DNA of 64,000 nt, from NCBI RefSeq assembly GCF_003171655.1, contig NZ_QFZL01000005.1, forward strand, positions 174,153 through 238,152. Reading direction: 5' to 3'. The DNA comes from Stakelama portus (GTDB lineage Bacteria > Pseudomonadota > Alphaproteobacteria > Sphingomonadales > Sphingomonadaceae). The notes beneath the pieces were generated by a model. That model was not told the DNA's origin, ran no database searches, and saw only the letters and a program-made list of their open reading frames with translations. Positions 52,137 to 60,927 of the stretch are shown in pieces (position 1 is the first letter of the stretch; the number at the start of each line of letters is the position of its first letter). A program made the position numbers and the translations under genes.

Positions 52137-52895
52137 CTATCGGCGCGTGGCTATGGCCATCAGGCGATGCCGCGACTTCTGTACATGGTCTAGCATGGCC
52201 GCCTCCGCCTGTTCCGCATCCTCCGCCGCGATCGCATCCAGTATCTTCTGATGATCGCCTTGCGACTCGATAATATGATTCGGCACGCTTTCCGGAATCG
52301 CGCGGAAACGCTGGGGCACATAGCGCGCAATCGCCGGGCACAGTCGGGCGATGTCGCCGAATACCGGATAGATCACGGTCATGCGGATCGCGTTGCGGAT
52401 CGCACCGTTGCGCGAAACGCGGACGATCAGCGAATGAAAGTCGCGATTATGTTCGTACCATTCGCGTTCGATTGCTTCGGACCAGTCGCCGCGCTGAACG
52501 ATCGCAGCGCCCTGGCGCACCGCAGCACTCAATCGCTCGAATTCCTCGGGCGCCCAGCCATAGTCCACCGAAAGCCCGCACCCCTTGGCTTCAAGCACCG
52601 CGCGCGCGTCAATTGCATCGAGCACGTCGCGCAACTGGATATCGCGCACGGCATAGCCGCGATTGACGTGATAGGCGGCCAGCCCCTCGGCGGTCAGTAC
52701 GGCAAGCGCACTGCGGACCGGCGTTCGCGAAACGCCCAGTTCCTTGGCAATCGTCTCGGCCGTAAGCCGCGTGCCGGCAGGCATTTTTCCGGTCACGATC
52801 AGTTCGCGCACGCGCGTGAGGACCGTAAGCGTCGCGGGCTCGGCCCGTTGGCCGGCATCGTCTGCGCCGAAGTGAGTGGTTTCGCGTATCGCCAT
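52137..52895 (-). CDS. GntR-family regulator (FCD type)
   Basis: A protein of 252 residues. The winged helix is at about 22-90 (LTVLTRVRELIVTGKMPAGT, AETIAKELGVSRTPVRSALA), followed by the FCD domain with IDARAVLEAKG, HNRDFHSLIVRVSRNG and GDHQKILDAIAAEDAEQAE. The FCD metal-site aspartate and histidines are present, so an organic-acid ligand is likely. It is divergent from the CitMHS transporter gene and lies upstream of the receptor operon. Palindromic elements at both promoters suggest it represses these and perhaps other units of the locus. Confidence 0.88.
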   Translation of the reverse strand: MAIRETTHFGADDAGQRAEPATLTVLTRVRELIVTGKMPAGTRLTAETIAKELGVSRTPVRSALAVLTAEGLAAYHVNRGYAVRDIQLRDVLDAIDARAVLEAKGCGLSVDYGWAPEEFERLSAAVRQGAAIVQRGDWSEAIEREWYEHNRDFHSLIVRVSRNGAIRNAIRMTVIYPVFGDIARLCPAIARYVPQRFRAIPESVPNHIIESQGDHQKILDAIAAEDAEQAEAAMLDHVQKSRHRLMAIATRR

Positions 52896-52939
52896 GGTCG
52901 TCGGCTGTTAGCATCGGAATTCGGTGCTGCGAATGCCCC

Positions 52940-52954
52940 AATTGCATCCATTGT
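52940..52954. promoter_or_regulatory. Candidate operator in the gntR / transporter gap
   Basis: CAATTGCATCCATTG is the inverted form of the receptor-promoter palindrome with one arm altered. It lies 45 bases before the gntR start and 51 before the transporter start, so one site could control both genes. Confidence 0.6.
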
Positions 52955-53004
52955 GCGCACCCGACGCGCAACTCCAACGATATAATGAACGGGAGAGCAG
53001 ATTC

Positions 53005-54306
53005 GTGAACCTTGCCCTGCTGGGCTTCGCAACGATTGCGGCCTTCATCACTCTCATCATGACCAAGCGGTTGTCGGCGATCGTCGCACTGATCGCGATA
53101 CCGATCATCGCCGGCCTGCTCGTCCCGGGACGGCCGGATCTTGGCGGCATGATCGTCGAGGGCATTTTGCAGGTCGCACCGATAGCGCTGCTCCTTTCGT
53201 TCGCCATCCTGTTCTTCGGCATCATGATGGACGCGGGACTGTTCGATCCCCTCGTCCGGCGCATTCTGCACCTGGTGGGCAATGATCCGCTGCGCATCGC
53301 GATCGGCACGGCTGCGCTGTCGGCGCTGGTCTCGGTTGACGGTGACGGCACGACGACGGCGCTGATCGTCATCACGGCGCTGCTGCCGGTCTATCGATCG
53401 ATCGGCATGAACCCGCTGATCCTCGCCACGCTGCTCGGCAGCACCAACGCGATCATGAACTTCGTGCCCTGGGGTGGTCCGGCAGCAAGAGCCGCCGCCG
53501 CACTGAAGATTGATCTGCTTTCGGATCTCTTCCTCCCGCTGCTGCCGGCTATGGCCGCCGGGCTGCTCGCCGCCTTCGGCCTGGCCTGGTGGTTCGGGGT
53601 CACCGAGCGCCGGCGGCTCGGCTGGCAGCCTGCGCAGATGCAGCACGGCGCCGCGGTCGAGCATGAAACGCCACCCGAGCGGCGGCCGCACCTGTTCTGG
53701 CCGAATCTCTTGCTCACGCTTGCACTGATGGCGGCCATGTTCACCGGCATCGCCTCGCTTCCGGTGCTGATGATGGGCGCCTTCGCCATCGCGGTGACGC
53801 TCAACTATCCCAGCCTCCAGGTCCAGCGCGAACGAATCAACGCGCACGCCAATAATGTGGTGATGGTCGCGCTGCTGATCTTCGCCGCCGGGTCGCTCAC
53901 CGGCATCATGGAAGGCACCGGAATGCTTGATGCGATGGCGCAGGCTCTGGTCCGCGGCATCCCCGATGCGATGGGCCCGTATCTGGCGCCGGTAACGGCG
54001 GTACTCAGCCTGCCGATCACCTTCCTCATGTCCAACGACGCCTATTATTTCGGCATCGTGCCGGTGCTGGCGGAGGCCGCGACGAATTTCGGCATCCCGC
54101 CCGAAGCGATCGGTCGCGCGTCGATGATGGGACAACCGATCCACCAGCTCAGCCCGCTGCTGGCACCGGTCTATCTCGCCTGCGGCCTGCTGGGCGTCGA
54201 AGTCGCCGATGTTCAGCGCTTCGCGCTCAAATATGCCGCGCTGATTTCGCTGGTACTCACGCTCGGGGCGATACTGACCGGAGCCATCCCGCTGGCGGTC
54301 TCGTGA
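53005..54306 (+). CDS. CitMHS-type organic-acid transporter
   Basis: A protein of 433 residues starting at GTG with GGGAGAG about 8 bases upstream. It has about twelve hydrophobic segments. Blocks of the citrate-metal:H+ symporter family are seen: MIVEGILQVAPIALLLSFAI, ILFFGIMMDAGLFDP, VSVDGDGTTTALI, GSTNAIMNFVPWGGP and, near the C-terminus, LPITFLMSNDAYYFGIVPVL with MGQPIHQLSPLLAPVYL. Family members carry citrate, tricarballylate or related acids with a cation. Overlap of its stop with the following MFS gene (GTGA) shows an operon. It fits a hydroxylated polycarboxylate as substrate of the locus. Confidence 0.88.
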   Translation: MNLALLGFATIAAFITLIMTKRLSAIVALIAIPIIAGLLVPGRPDLGGMIVEGILQVAPIALLLSFAILFFGIMMDAGLFDPLVRRILHLVGNDPLRIAIGTAALSALVSVDGDGTTTALIVITALLPVYRSIGMNPLILATLLGSTNAIMNFVPWGGPAARAAAALKIDLLSDLFLPLLPAMAAGLLAAFGLAWWFGVTERRRLGWQPAQMQHGAAVEHETPPERRPHLFWPNLLLTLALMAAMFTGIASLPVLMMGAFAIAVTLNYPSLQVQRERINAHANNVVMVALLIFAAGSLTGIMEGTGMLDAMAQALVRGIPDAMGPYLAPVTAVLSLPITFLMSNDAYYFGIVPVLAEAATNFGIPPEAIGRASMMGQPIHQLSPLLAPVYLACGLLGVEVADVQRFALKYAALISLVLTLGAILTGAIPLAVS

Positions 54307-55562
54307 CGCACGGCGCGGCGCCGGAATCGACCGAGGATTTCGTCACTGCCAATCTGAAACGCAATTACACGGCGCATTTCCTGGACGGCATGTTGAGCTT
54401 TGCCGGTTTCCGGTTGATCTCCACGCCCACCTTCACCCCGGCCTATCTGTTCCTGCTGACCGGATCGAAGGCGCTGGTCGGGGTCGGCAGTTCGCTGCTC
54501 CAGGCGGGGATGATGCTCTCGCCTATGCTGATTGCCGCGGCCCTCTCGCATCGCAGTCTGGTGCTGCCTGCGGCACTGCGCGTCGGCCTGTTCATGCGGC
54601 TGATGATCCTTGCGCTCGCGCTGACCGGCTGGATGCTCGACGGACAATCGGCGATCGCGGCAACCTTCCTCGTTCTGTTCCTGCTGGGCATTGGCACCGG
54701 CGGCCAGCGCGTGGCGTTCAACCTGTTGTTGAGCAAGGTGATCCCGATCCGCCGCCGGGGGCGGCTGCAGGGTTGGCGCAACTTTGTCGGCGGGCTGATC
54801 GCGGCGGGCATGTCCTATCTGGCGGGCGCATGGCTGATCGAAGGCAATTTTCTCGGCAATGGCTATGCCAGCGTCTTCCTCCTGACCTTTCTGCTGAGTT
54901 GCGCCGGGTTGCTCGCGATCGGGCTGGTGATGCGCGAACCGCGCGACTCGGCAGTAGCGCCGCGCCAACCGCTGTTCGCGCATATCGCCACCTTTCCCCG
55001 ACACCTCGCCGATCGCGACTTCCGCGCGTTTCTGATCGCCCAGTCGACCTGCACGCTCGCCCGCGCCGCCGCGCCTTTCTACATCCTGTTCGCGGGCAGC
55101 AAGATCGGCCTCGACGGCCATGCGGTGGGCAGTCTCGCTTTGTGCTTCATGGCGGCCGACACGGTGTCCAATCTGCTTTGGGGTCGGATAGGCGACAGAG
55201 CCGGATACCGCCTTACCTATATGCTGGCGGTCGCGCTGTGGATCGCATCGACGCTGGTGCTGATGCTGATGCCTTCCGCCTTCGGCATGGCGCTTGCCTT
55301 TTGCGGGCTGGGCGCATCGATTTCGGGGTATCTCATGAGCCAGCAGACGATGGTGCTCGAATTCGGCGCGCGGGAGGATGTCGCGATGCGGCTGGGCCTT
55401 ACCAATACGCTGGATGGCGTCGTGTCGGCGATCGGGCCGCTATTCGGCGGGTTGGTCGCGGCGCTTTTCGGCTATGATCCGCTGTTCATCGGGTCGATCG
55501 TGATGCTGTCCGTCACGCTGATGCTGCTGCTCCGGCTGCGCGATCCCCGGACGATCGCCTGA
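54303..55562 (+). CDS. Major facilitator superfamily transporter
   Basis: A protein of 419 residues starting at GTG within the stop of the CitMHS gene. Eleven or twelve hydrophobic segments are visible. The sequence starts soluble (ESTEDFVTANLKRNYTAHFLDGML) and contains the MFS-like LLWGRIGDRAGYRLTYMLAV between TM8 and TM9. It resembles the 'MFS_1-like' efflux or uptake carriers of unknown cargo. Its placement after the GntR-controlled transporter suggests export of an end product or uptake of a related acid. Confidence 0.82.
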   Translation: MTHGAAPESTEDFVTANLKRNYTAHFLDGMLSFAGFRLISTPTFTPAYLFLLTGSKALVGVGSSLLQAGMMLSPMLIAAALSHRSLVLPAALRVGLFMRLMILALALTGWMLDGQSAIAATFLVLFLLGIGTGGQRVAFNLLLSKVIPIRRRGRLQGWRNFVGGLIAAGMSYLAGAWLIEGNFLGNGYASVFLLTFLLSCAGLLAIGLVMREPRDSAVAPRQPLFAHIATFPRHLADRDFRAFLIAQSTCTLARAAAPFYILFAGSKIGLDGHAVGSLALCFMAADTVSNLLWGRIGDRAGYRLTYMLAVALWIASTLVLMLMPSAFGMALAFCGLGASISGYLMSQQTMVLEFGAREDVAMRLGLTNTLDGVVSAIGPLFGGLVAALFGYDPLFIGSIVMLSVTLMLLLRLRDPRTIA

Positions 55563-55633
55563 CAGGCGCGTACCGATGTCCGTCATGGCGGACGGCACCC
55601 GATGGCAAGCGCAGGGGCCTGTCATCGGCCTGT

Positions 55634-55639
55634 TATAAT
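55634..55639 (+). promoter_or_regulatory. -10 element TATAAT before the POT transporter gene
   Basis: A perfect TATAAT at 55634-55639 lies 35 bases before the ATG of the next gene in an otherwise GC-rich gap. No convincing -35 hexamer is present at the usual distance. Confidence 0.4.
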
Positions 55640-55674
55640 CCCGGCTATGGTGCGCCGCTGATGGAGCGGGAAAC

Positions 55675-57045
55675 ATGGTGCGCGCTGACGAGCCGGCGAA
55701 GGTGCGAACAGGGCGTGCGCCACCCGGATTCCTTCCCCTGGCGATCACCGAATTCTGGGAGCGTTTCGCGCTTGCCGGCGTAAAATCATTCCTGATCCTC
55801 ACACTCATCGACGATGTTCTGGCAACCGATCGCGGCAGCGTGCTGGGCCTGTCGGGAATCGGGCGCCTGCTCGGAGGCTGGTTCGGGCCGCTGACGACAG
55901 CCGGGCTCGCCTCTCAGATCTATGGAATCACCAACGCGCTGCTATATCTGGCAGTGCCACTCGGCGGCCTGTTCGGCGACTATCTCGGCAAACGGCAATA
56001 TGGCGTCCATCTCGGCGCGCTGACCATGATCGCCGGGCTGACGGCCATGTTCACGCGCACGTTGTTCCTGCCCGGACTGATGGTGTTCGCGCTGGGCGCC
56101 GGCACGCTGAAGGGCAATCTTTCGGTCGTCGTCGGCGCGCTGTTTACCGATGATGGCGCGCGGCGGCGCGGCTTTGCCGTCTATCTGGGCTTTCTGAATG
56201 CCGGAGTGATTTGCGGCCCCCTGGTCTGCGGCGCGCTCACGGTATTCGGCGGCTGGCGCTGGGGCATCGCGGCGGCGGCGGTGGCGGTGGCGGCGGGACT
56301 TGCCTGCGCACTGACCGCCACCCGCCTCCGCGCGGCAACTGGCGATTCTGCCGGATTCACGTCCCTCGCCCGCACCCGAAGCCCGACAGGCCATCGCGCA
56401 AACCTGCCGCTGCTGCTCCTCATGTTGCTCTCGGTGTTTCTCGCCTTTGGTGCCTATGAGCAGGTCGGCAACATGTTCCTCGTCTGGACGCGCGACCAGG
56501 TGGACCTGCGCATTGCCGGGTGGCAGATTCCGCTACCATGGCTTCTCTCGATCGATGGCTTGTTCACGCTGGCGCTGATCCCGCTGGTGCAAGTTGCGCT
56601 GCGGGCGCTGGCGCGACGGGGATTGGCGATCGACGATATCGGCCAGATGACACTCGGTTGCGGCAGCTGTGCGCTCGGCAATCTCGTGCTCGCGTTCGGC
56701 GCGTGGGTGCAGCCCGGAGCGCTCCCTTCGATATATCCGCTCGCCTATCTGCTGTGCGTCGACCTTGCGATCGTGTTGGTCTGGCCGGCCGGATTGAGCG
56801 TGGTGACGCGATCCGCGCCCGCACGACTGGTCGGCTTCTGGGTCGGGCTTTTCTATCTGCACGGCTTTTTCGCCAATCTCTGGGTCGGCTTCAGCGGCGC
56901 CTGGTACGAAGCGATGCCGCACGCCGATTTCTGGCTGATGCACGCGGCGATCGCCGCCGCCGGAGCCGCAGTCGCCTTGCTTGCCCGCGCGCTTCCCGGG
57001 CGACCGGCCCGGCTGCGTCAGGAGGCGATCACCACTTCCGCATGA
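55675..57045 (+). CDS. POT-family (proton-dependent oligopeptide) transporter
   Basis: A protein of 456 residues with about twelve to fourteen hydrophobic segments. The family signs are EFWERFALAGVKSFLILTL at the start of TM1 (the ExxERF-type motif), QIYGITNALLYLAVPLGGLF in TM2-3, KGNLSVVVGALFTDDGARRRG and a C-terminal FWVGLFYLHGFFANLWVG. POT carriers import di- and tripeptides with protons, and sphingomonads use some for other small molecules. GGAG lies about 11 bases before the ATG. It stands alone and converges on the deoR gene, overlapping it by 28 bases. Confidence 0.88.
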   Translation: MVRADEPAKVRTGRAPPGFLPLAITEFWERFALAGVKSFLILTLIDDVLATDRGSVLGLSGIGRLLGGWFGPLTTAGLASQIYGITNALLYLAVPLGGLFGDYLGKRQYGVHLGALTMIAGLTAMFTRTLFLPGLMVFALGAGTLKGNLSVVVGALFTDDGARRRGFAVYLGFLNAGVICGPLVCGALTVFGGWRWGIAAAAVAVAAGLACALTATRLRAATGDSAGFTSLARTRSPTGHRANLPLLLLMLLSVFLAFGAYEQVGNMFLVWTRDQVDLRIAGWQIPLPWLLSIDGLFTLALIPLVQVALRALARRGLAIDDIGQMTLGCGSCALGNLVLAFGAWVQPGALPSIYPLAYLLCVDLAIVLVWPAGLSVVTRSAPARLVGFWVGLFYLHGFFANLWVGFSGAWYEAMPHADFWLMHAAIAAAGAAVALLARALPGRPARLRQEAITTSA

Positions 57046-57773
57046 GCGAAGCCTTCGGCAAATTCCGCGTCGAGCGGCTTGTCGGTCACCAATATGTCGA
57101 CATCGCTTAGCGCCGCCGTTCGCATCAGGCCAAAGCGCCCGAACTTCGAGGAATCGGCGCCGAGCAGCACCCGTTCGGACGTTGCATAGGCGATCCGGCT
57201 CATCGCCGCCTCGCCGGGATGATAGTCCATCAGCCCGGTCTCCGCACAGATCGCGCCGACCGATAGAATTGCGAGATGCGGTGAGAATTGGGCGACATAG
57301 GCCTGCGCCACATGATCGGAAAAGGCGCGATAATCATAGCTCATCTGCCCCCCGGCGAGGAACAGCTGATTGTTGTTGATCCCGCCAAGATCGGAAGCAA
57401 CCTGCAGCGAATTGGTGATCACCGTAAGCGCGCGCCGCTCGACCAGCTGTTTCGCGACATAACAGGAGGTCGTGCCCGAATCGATGAAGATGATCGCCCC
57501 GTCGTTGACGTATTCCGCCGCTGCGCGAGCGATCCGCAGCTTGGCCTCGGCATTTTCCTCCATCCGCTGTGTCAGCGGCCCTTCGAACGTCGAGGTGGCC
57601 AGCCGTGCACCGCCATGTTCGCGAATGATCGTGCCCTGCTCCTCCAGCGCGCGCAGTTCGCGGCGGATCGTTTCGTCGGATACGTTGAGTTCGGCGGCGA
57701 GCCCCGTCACCGACAGAGCCAGCCCGCCGCGCAGCCGCGCGACGATTTCGCGCTGGCGCTCCGATCGCTTCAG
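57018..57773 (-). CDS. DeoR-family regulator with non-standard start codon
   Basis: About 251 residues from CTG 57773. The N-terminal helix-turn-helix reads LKRSERQREIVARL, then VTGLAAELNVSDETIRRELR, followed by the DeoR sensor domain with the phosphosugar-binding FIDSGTTSCYVAKQL and ADSSKFGR. The first normal start codon in frame, GTG at 57710, would remove the first helix of the DNA-binding domain. Upstream the frame offers only CTG (57773), ATA or ATC, with GGGGGAG about 10 bases ahead of CTG. Either CTG (or ATA) is used or a frameshift lies here. DeoR proteins sense phosphorylated sugars. The adjacent Oar-like receptor is the likely target. Confidence 0.8.
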   Translation of the reverse strand: MKRSERQREIVARLRGGLALSVTGLAAELNVSDETIRRELRALEEQGTIIREHGGARLATSTFEGPLTQRMEENAEAKLRIARAAAEYVNDGAIIFIDSGTTSCYVAKQLVERRALTVITNSLQVASDLGGINNNQLFLAGGQMSYDYRAFSDHVAQAYVAQFSPHLAILSVGAICAETGLMDYHPGEAAMSRIAYATSERVLLGADSSKFGRFGLMRTAALSDVDILVTDKPLDAEFAEGFAHAEVVIAS

Positions 57774-57865
57774 TATGATGCTTCTCCCCCAGGGTTTTTC
57801 GCCGCGCCATCAGCGTGCCGCCGCTTGCGGAAAGGGTCAATCATCGCCCTTCCGGTCAAACAAAC

Positions 57866-57889
57866 GGGGCCGGCCATGCGACCGACCCC
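57866..57889 (-). terminator. Terminator after the Oar-like receptor
   Basis: On the minus strand GGGGTCGG (57889-57882) and CCGGCCCC (57873-57866) form an 8-bp stem with one mismatch, followed by the T-rich GTTTGTTTGA. This is a good rho-independent terminator shape directly after the receptor gene, separating it from deoR. Confidence 0.55.
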
Positions 57890-57903
57890 GATGGTTGCAG
57901 ACC

Positions 57904-60900
57904 TCAGAAGCCGAGACGAAGCTGGACCCGCGCATAGCGCGGCGTCTGATAGGCGACCGGCGTGCGGTATAGCGAATTGGGCGATCCGTTCCCCTGTTCC
58001 CCGAACTCGTTATACGCAGTGACTGCCTTCGCATTGAGCAGGTTGAACACGTCGAAACGCACCGACGCGTCGATCCCCCAGCGCGCAGGCAGGCGCAGCG
58101 TGGCGCTTACGTCGATCTTGGCCAGCCAGTCGCCGGTAAAGGCGCTGCCACGCGGGATCACTTCGCCGCCGCAATAATAGCTGTAGCCGCCATAGCCATG
58201 CGCGACTTCGTCCACCGCCGAAGGCACGACACCGATACAGCTGTAATGCTGCGGCGACTGGATCAGCAGGTTGGCGCCGAAATCGAGGAATTCCAGAGGG
58301 CGATAGCTGCCATAGAGCTTGAGCGTGTGGCGGCGATCGTTGGGCAGATAACCATAGGCGCCGTTGGTGAAGCCGGGCGAATCGAAATCGGCGGAACGGT
58401 TGACCGACAGCTGGCCGTTCTCGGACCGGACACCCCCCTCATAATTGCCCTTGTCCATCGCCCAGGTGTAGGAGCCCGAAAGCCCCCACACGCCGTCGAA
58501 TGCGCGATCGAAGGTCAGCGTCACTGCATTATAGTTACGCTGGGGCTTGGGGTAGCCGAGATCCTTCGCCAGCAGCGTCGCGGTTTCGCGCGTGCCATCG
58601 GGCATGGTGATGTCGATCACGACATCGCGGCCCGGATTGGCGATCGGCCAGAGGCCCGCCCCGCCGAAATGGCTGTTGCACACGGTTTCGGCATAGCCCT
58701 GCCGCACGCAATAGGCGCGAAGGCCCGCACCGGTCGAAATATCCTCGATCGCGTTACGCAGTTCGCGATGCGTGTAATAAAGGCCGACACGCATGCCGTT
58801 GCCGATCTGACGCTCGCCGCCCAGGACGAATTCGTTCACCGATTGCGGCTTCAGATCATGGTCGAGCGCGCTCGAATAGTCCGAAATGCTGCCGTCGCGG
58901 CTGACGACGCAATTGGCGACGCCGGTATCGGGACAGGCACTGAATCCGACGCCGCCCAGGATCGGATCACCGGCGATCGGGGTACCGTTGGTCGCGTCGG
59001 TGCCGTTGAACAGATTGTAGCGCGTATAGGTCACCACGCCGCCGGCGACGGCAAGGTTGAGGTCGCCCGCCATCGGCAGATAATATTTGCCGAAATAGCC
59101 ATACACCTTCGTACTGCGATCGCCGAACAGATCGAACGATGCGCCCAGACGCGGCGCCCACAGATTGCCCGATTCATAATAGGACCGGCCGTCGACGCCC
59201 TGATTGCTGAAGCGATCGTTGCGCAGGCCGAGCTGCAGCGTCAGCCGGTCGTTCATCAGCGACCAGTCATCTTCGATATAATAGGCTTCGTTCTTTACCG
59301 TGGTTTCGCCGTTATTGGCGTAAACGCGAGTCGTGTAATATTCGGTGCCTTCGGCAATCCCCAGATCGGTGACGTCCGAGGCGGAGGCGGCGAAGATCTT
59401 GTAGAATCCGTTGCCGATCGTCTCGTGAATCTGATTCGACTGATCCGTCTCGTGATCATAGCCGACGCGCAGATGGTGCGAGCCGAACAGCTCGAAATTG
59501 AAATCCACGTCGGCGCGATAGAATTCGCGCTCGTCATCGGTCTGGCCATAGGCGTCGGTAATTTTGTTGAGGCCGATGTCCGTACCCGCATCGTTGGTGC
59601 GATAATCGAGCACGCGTTCGTTGGTGATGTCGAGCGGCAGCGTGCCGTCACGCAGCCTGTTCTTGCCATAGGCCGCCGATACGGTGAGCCACGGAGTGAA
59701 GGTGCCGGTATAGCGACCGACGAAATTCTCGCCCCCCGCGCGGCCGTTGGTGCCGCCGGTTTCCGCGCCGATCGCGCCGGTCGCCCGGTCATAATCCACG
59801 CTGCGCGTATGGGTGTCGTTGCTGCTGTCGAAATAGGTGAATTCGAGATGCTGGCTGTCGGTAAGATAGCCGTCGACCTTCACGCCCCAGAAGGGGCTGG
59901 AATTGCGAACGCGGGTGCCGTTGTCCTGATCCGCGTCGGGCATGAAGCTTTCATATTCGCGGATATTGTACAGGCCATAGACGAACAGATGGTCGCGAAT
60001 GACCGGGCCGCTCGCTTCGAATACCACATCGTGGCGTGACTGGGTGGCGTTGCGGTTGTTCGCGGTCGCCGTGTCGGGCGAGGTCGAGCGCAGCCCTTCG
60101 AACTCGATCGATCCCATCACCCCCGCATGATATTCGTTCGAACCCGATTTGGTGACCGCATTGATCACGCCGCCGGTCGCCCGGCCGAATTCGGCGGGCA
60201 TGCCGCCGGTCTTCACTTCGACGGTTTCGTAGAAATCATACGGCACTTCGACCGGCGTCAGGCCCATACGGAAATTGGTGATGTTCAGACCGTTCACGAA
60301 ATAGGCGTTTTCGGTGAAGGCCGCGCCGCTGATCGTGATCTGATTGGCGAATCCGCTGTTCGCACCTGAGGAACCGCGCGTCACGCCCGGCGACAGCAAC
60401 GCGACGTCGAGCAGCGAGCGGGCCACCGGCACGCGCTTGTCGATCTCGGCCAGGTCGATCACCGATCCGGTGGCGGTATCGTTGAAATCGGTGGTCGCAA
60501 CGCGCGAACCGCGCACGACGATCTCGTCGCCGGCAGTTTCCGCGCCGGCCGCGCCCCGGACCAGACGGAAGCTGTTGCCCGCGCCGTTGCCGGCGGTCAG
60601 CTGCACGCGCATTTCGCGATAGGCGGCGAATCCGGGCGCAGTGACGTGAAAATCATAGGCGCCCGGCGTGAGTTGCGCGAAGCTGTAGCTGCCCGCATCG
60701 TTGGTGGTGACCGAGCGCGAGACGCCGCGATCCGACGACGTGATCGTCACTGTCGCGCCGACGATCGGCGCGCCATCCTCGGCAGTCACGCGGCCCGAAG
60801 CAGTGATGTTGGTATAATCCTGCGCATGCGCCGACGGAGCGACCAGCGCAGCGGCCGGAATGGCCGCGCCCAGCAACATGGCACGGATCAGCGCGGCAGG

Positions 60901-60927
60901 CCGCGCGGCTCGCGAGAAACTCGTCAC
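57904..60927 (-). CDS. Oar-like TonB-dependent receptor with carboxypeptidase-like domain
   Basis: A protein of 1007 residues. After the signal peptide (AAIPAAALVAPSAHAQ) comes a carboxypeptidase-regulatory-like beta-sandwich at about 42-125 (ASGRVTAEDGAPIVGATVTI, TNDAGSYSFAQLTPGAYDF). The plug follows (ITISGAAFTENAYFVNGLNI, PAEFGRATGGVINAVTKSGS), and the barrel ends in YARVQLRLGF. This layout is the OmpA-related Oar/SusC-like group; the SGSNEYH block is very typical. It diverges from a secreted phosphoesterase gene, so it may import a product of that enzyme. No partner SusD-like lipoprotein is present. Confidence 0.9.
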   Translation of the reverse strand: MTSFSRAARPAALIRAMLLGAAIPAAALVAPSAHAQDYTNITASGRVTAEDGAPIVGATVTITSSDRGVSRSVTTNDAGSYSFAQLTPGAYDFHVTAPGFAAYREMRVQLTAGNGAGNSFRLVRGAAGAETAGDEIVVRGSRVATTDFNDTATGSVIDLAEIDKRVPVARSLLDVALLSPGVTRGSSGANSGFANQITISGAAFTENAYFVNGLNITNFRMGLTPVEVPYDFYETVEVKTGGMPAEFGRATGGVINAVTKSGSNEYHAGVMGSIEFEGLRSTSPDTATANNRNATQSRHDVVFEASGPVIRDHLFVYGLYNIREYESFMPDADQDNGTRVRNSSPFWGVKVDGYLTDSQHLEFTYFDSSNDTHTRSVDYDRATGAIGAETGGTNGRAGGENFVGRYTGTFTPWLTVSAAYGKNRLRDGTLPLDITNERVLDYRTNDAGTDIGLNKITDAYGQTDDEREFYRADVDFNFELFGSHHLRVGYDHETDQSNQIHETIGNGFYKIFAASASDVTDLGIAEGTEYYTTRVYANNGETTVKNEAYYIEDDWSLMNDRLTLQLGLRNDRFSNQGVDGRSYYESGNLWAPRLGASFDLFGDRSTKVYGYFGKYYLPMAGDLNLAVAGGVVTYTRYNLFNGTDATNGTPIAGDPILGGVGFSACPDTGVANCVVSRDGSISDYSSALDHDLKPQSVNEFVLGGERQIGNGMRVGLYYTHRELRNAIEDISTGAGLRAYCVRQGYAETVCNSHFGGAGLWPIANPGRDVVIDITMPDGTRETATLLAKDLGYPKPQRNYNAVTLTFDRAFDGVWGLSGSYTWAMDKGNYEGGVRSENGQLSVNRSADFDSPGFTNGAYGYLPNDRRHTLKLYGSYRPLEFLDFGANLLIQSPQHYSCIGVVPSAVDEVAHGYGGYSYYCGGEVIPRGSAFTGDWLAKIDVSATLRLPARWGIDASVRFDVFNLLNAKAVTAYNEFGEQGNGSPNSLYRTPVAYQTPRYARVQLRLGF

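Noticed and set aside
58198..60039. A 613-codon plus-strand frame inside the Oar-like receptor
   Set aside because: It is an antisense shadow. The receptor reading frame is complete and typical.
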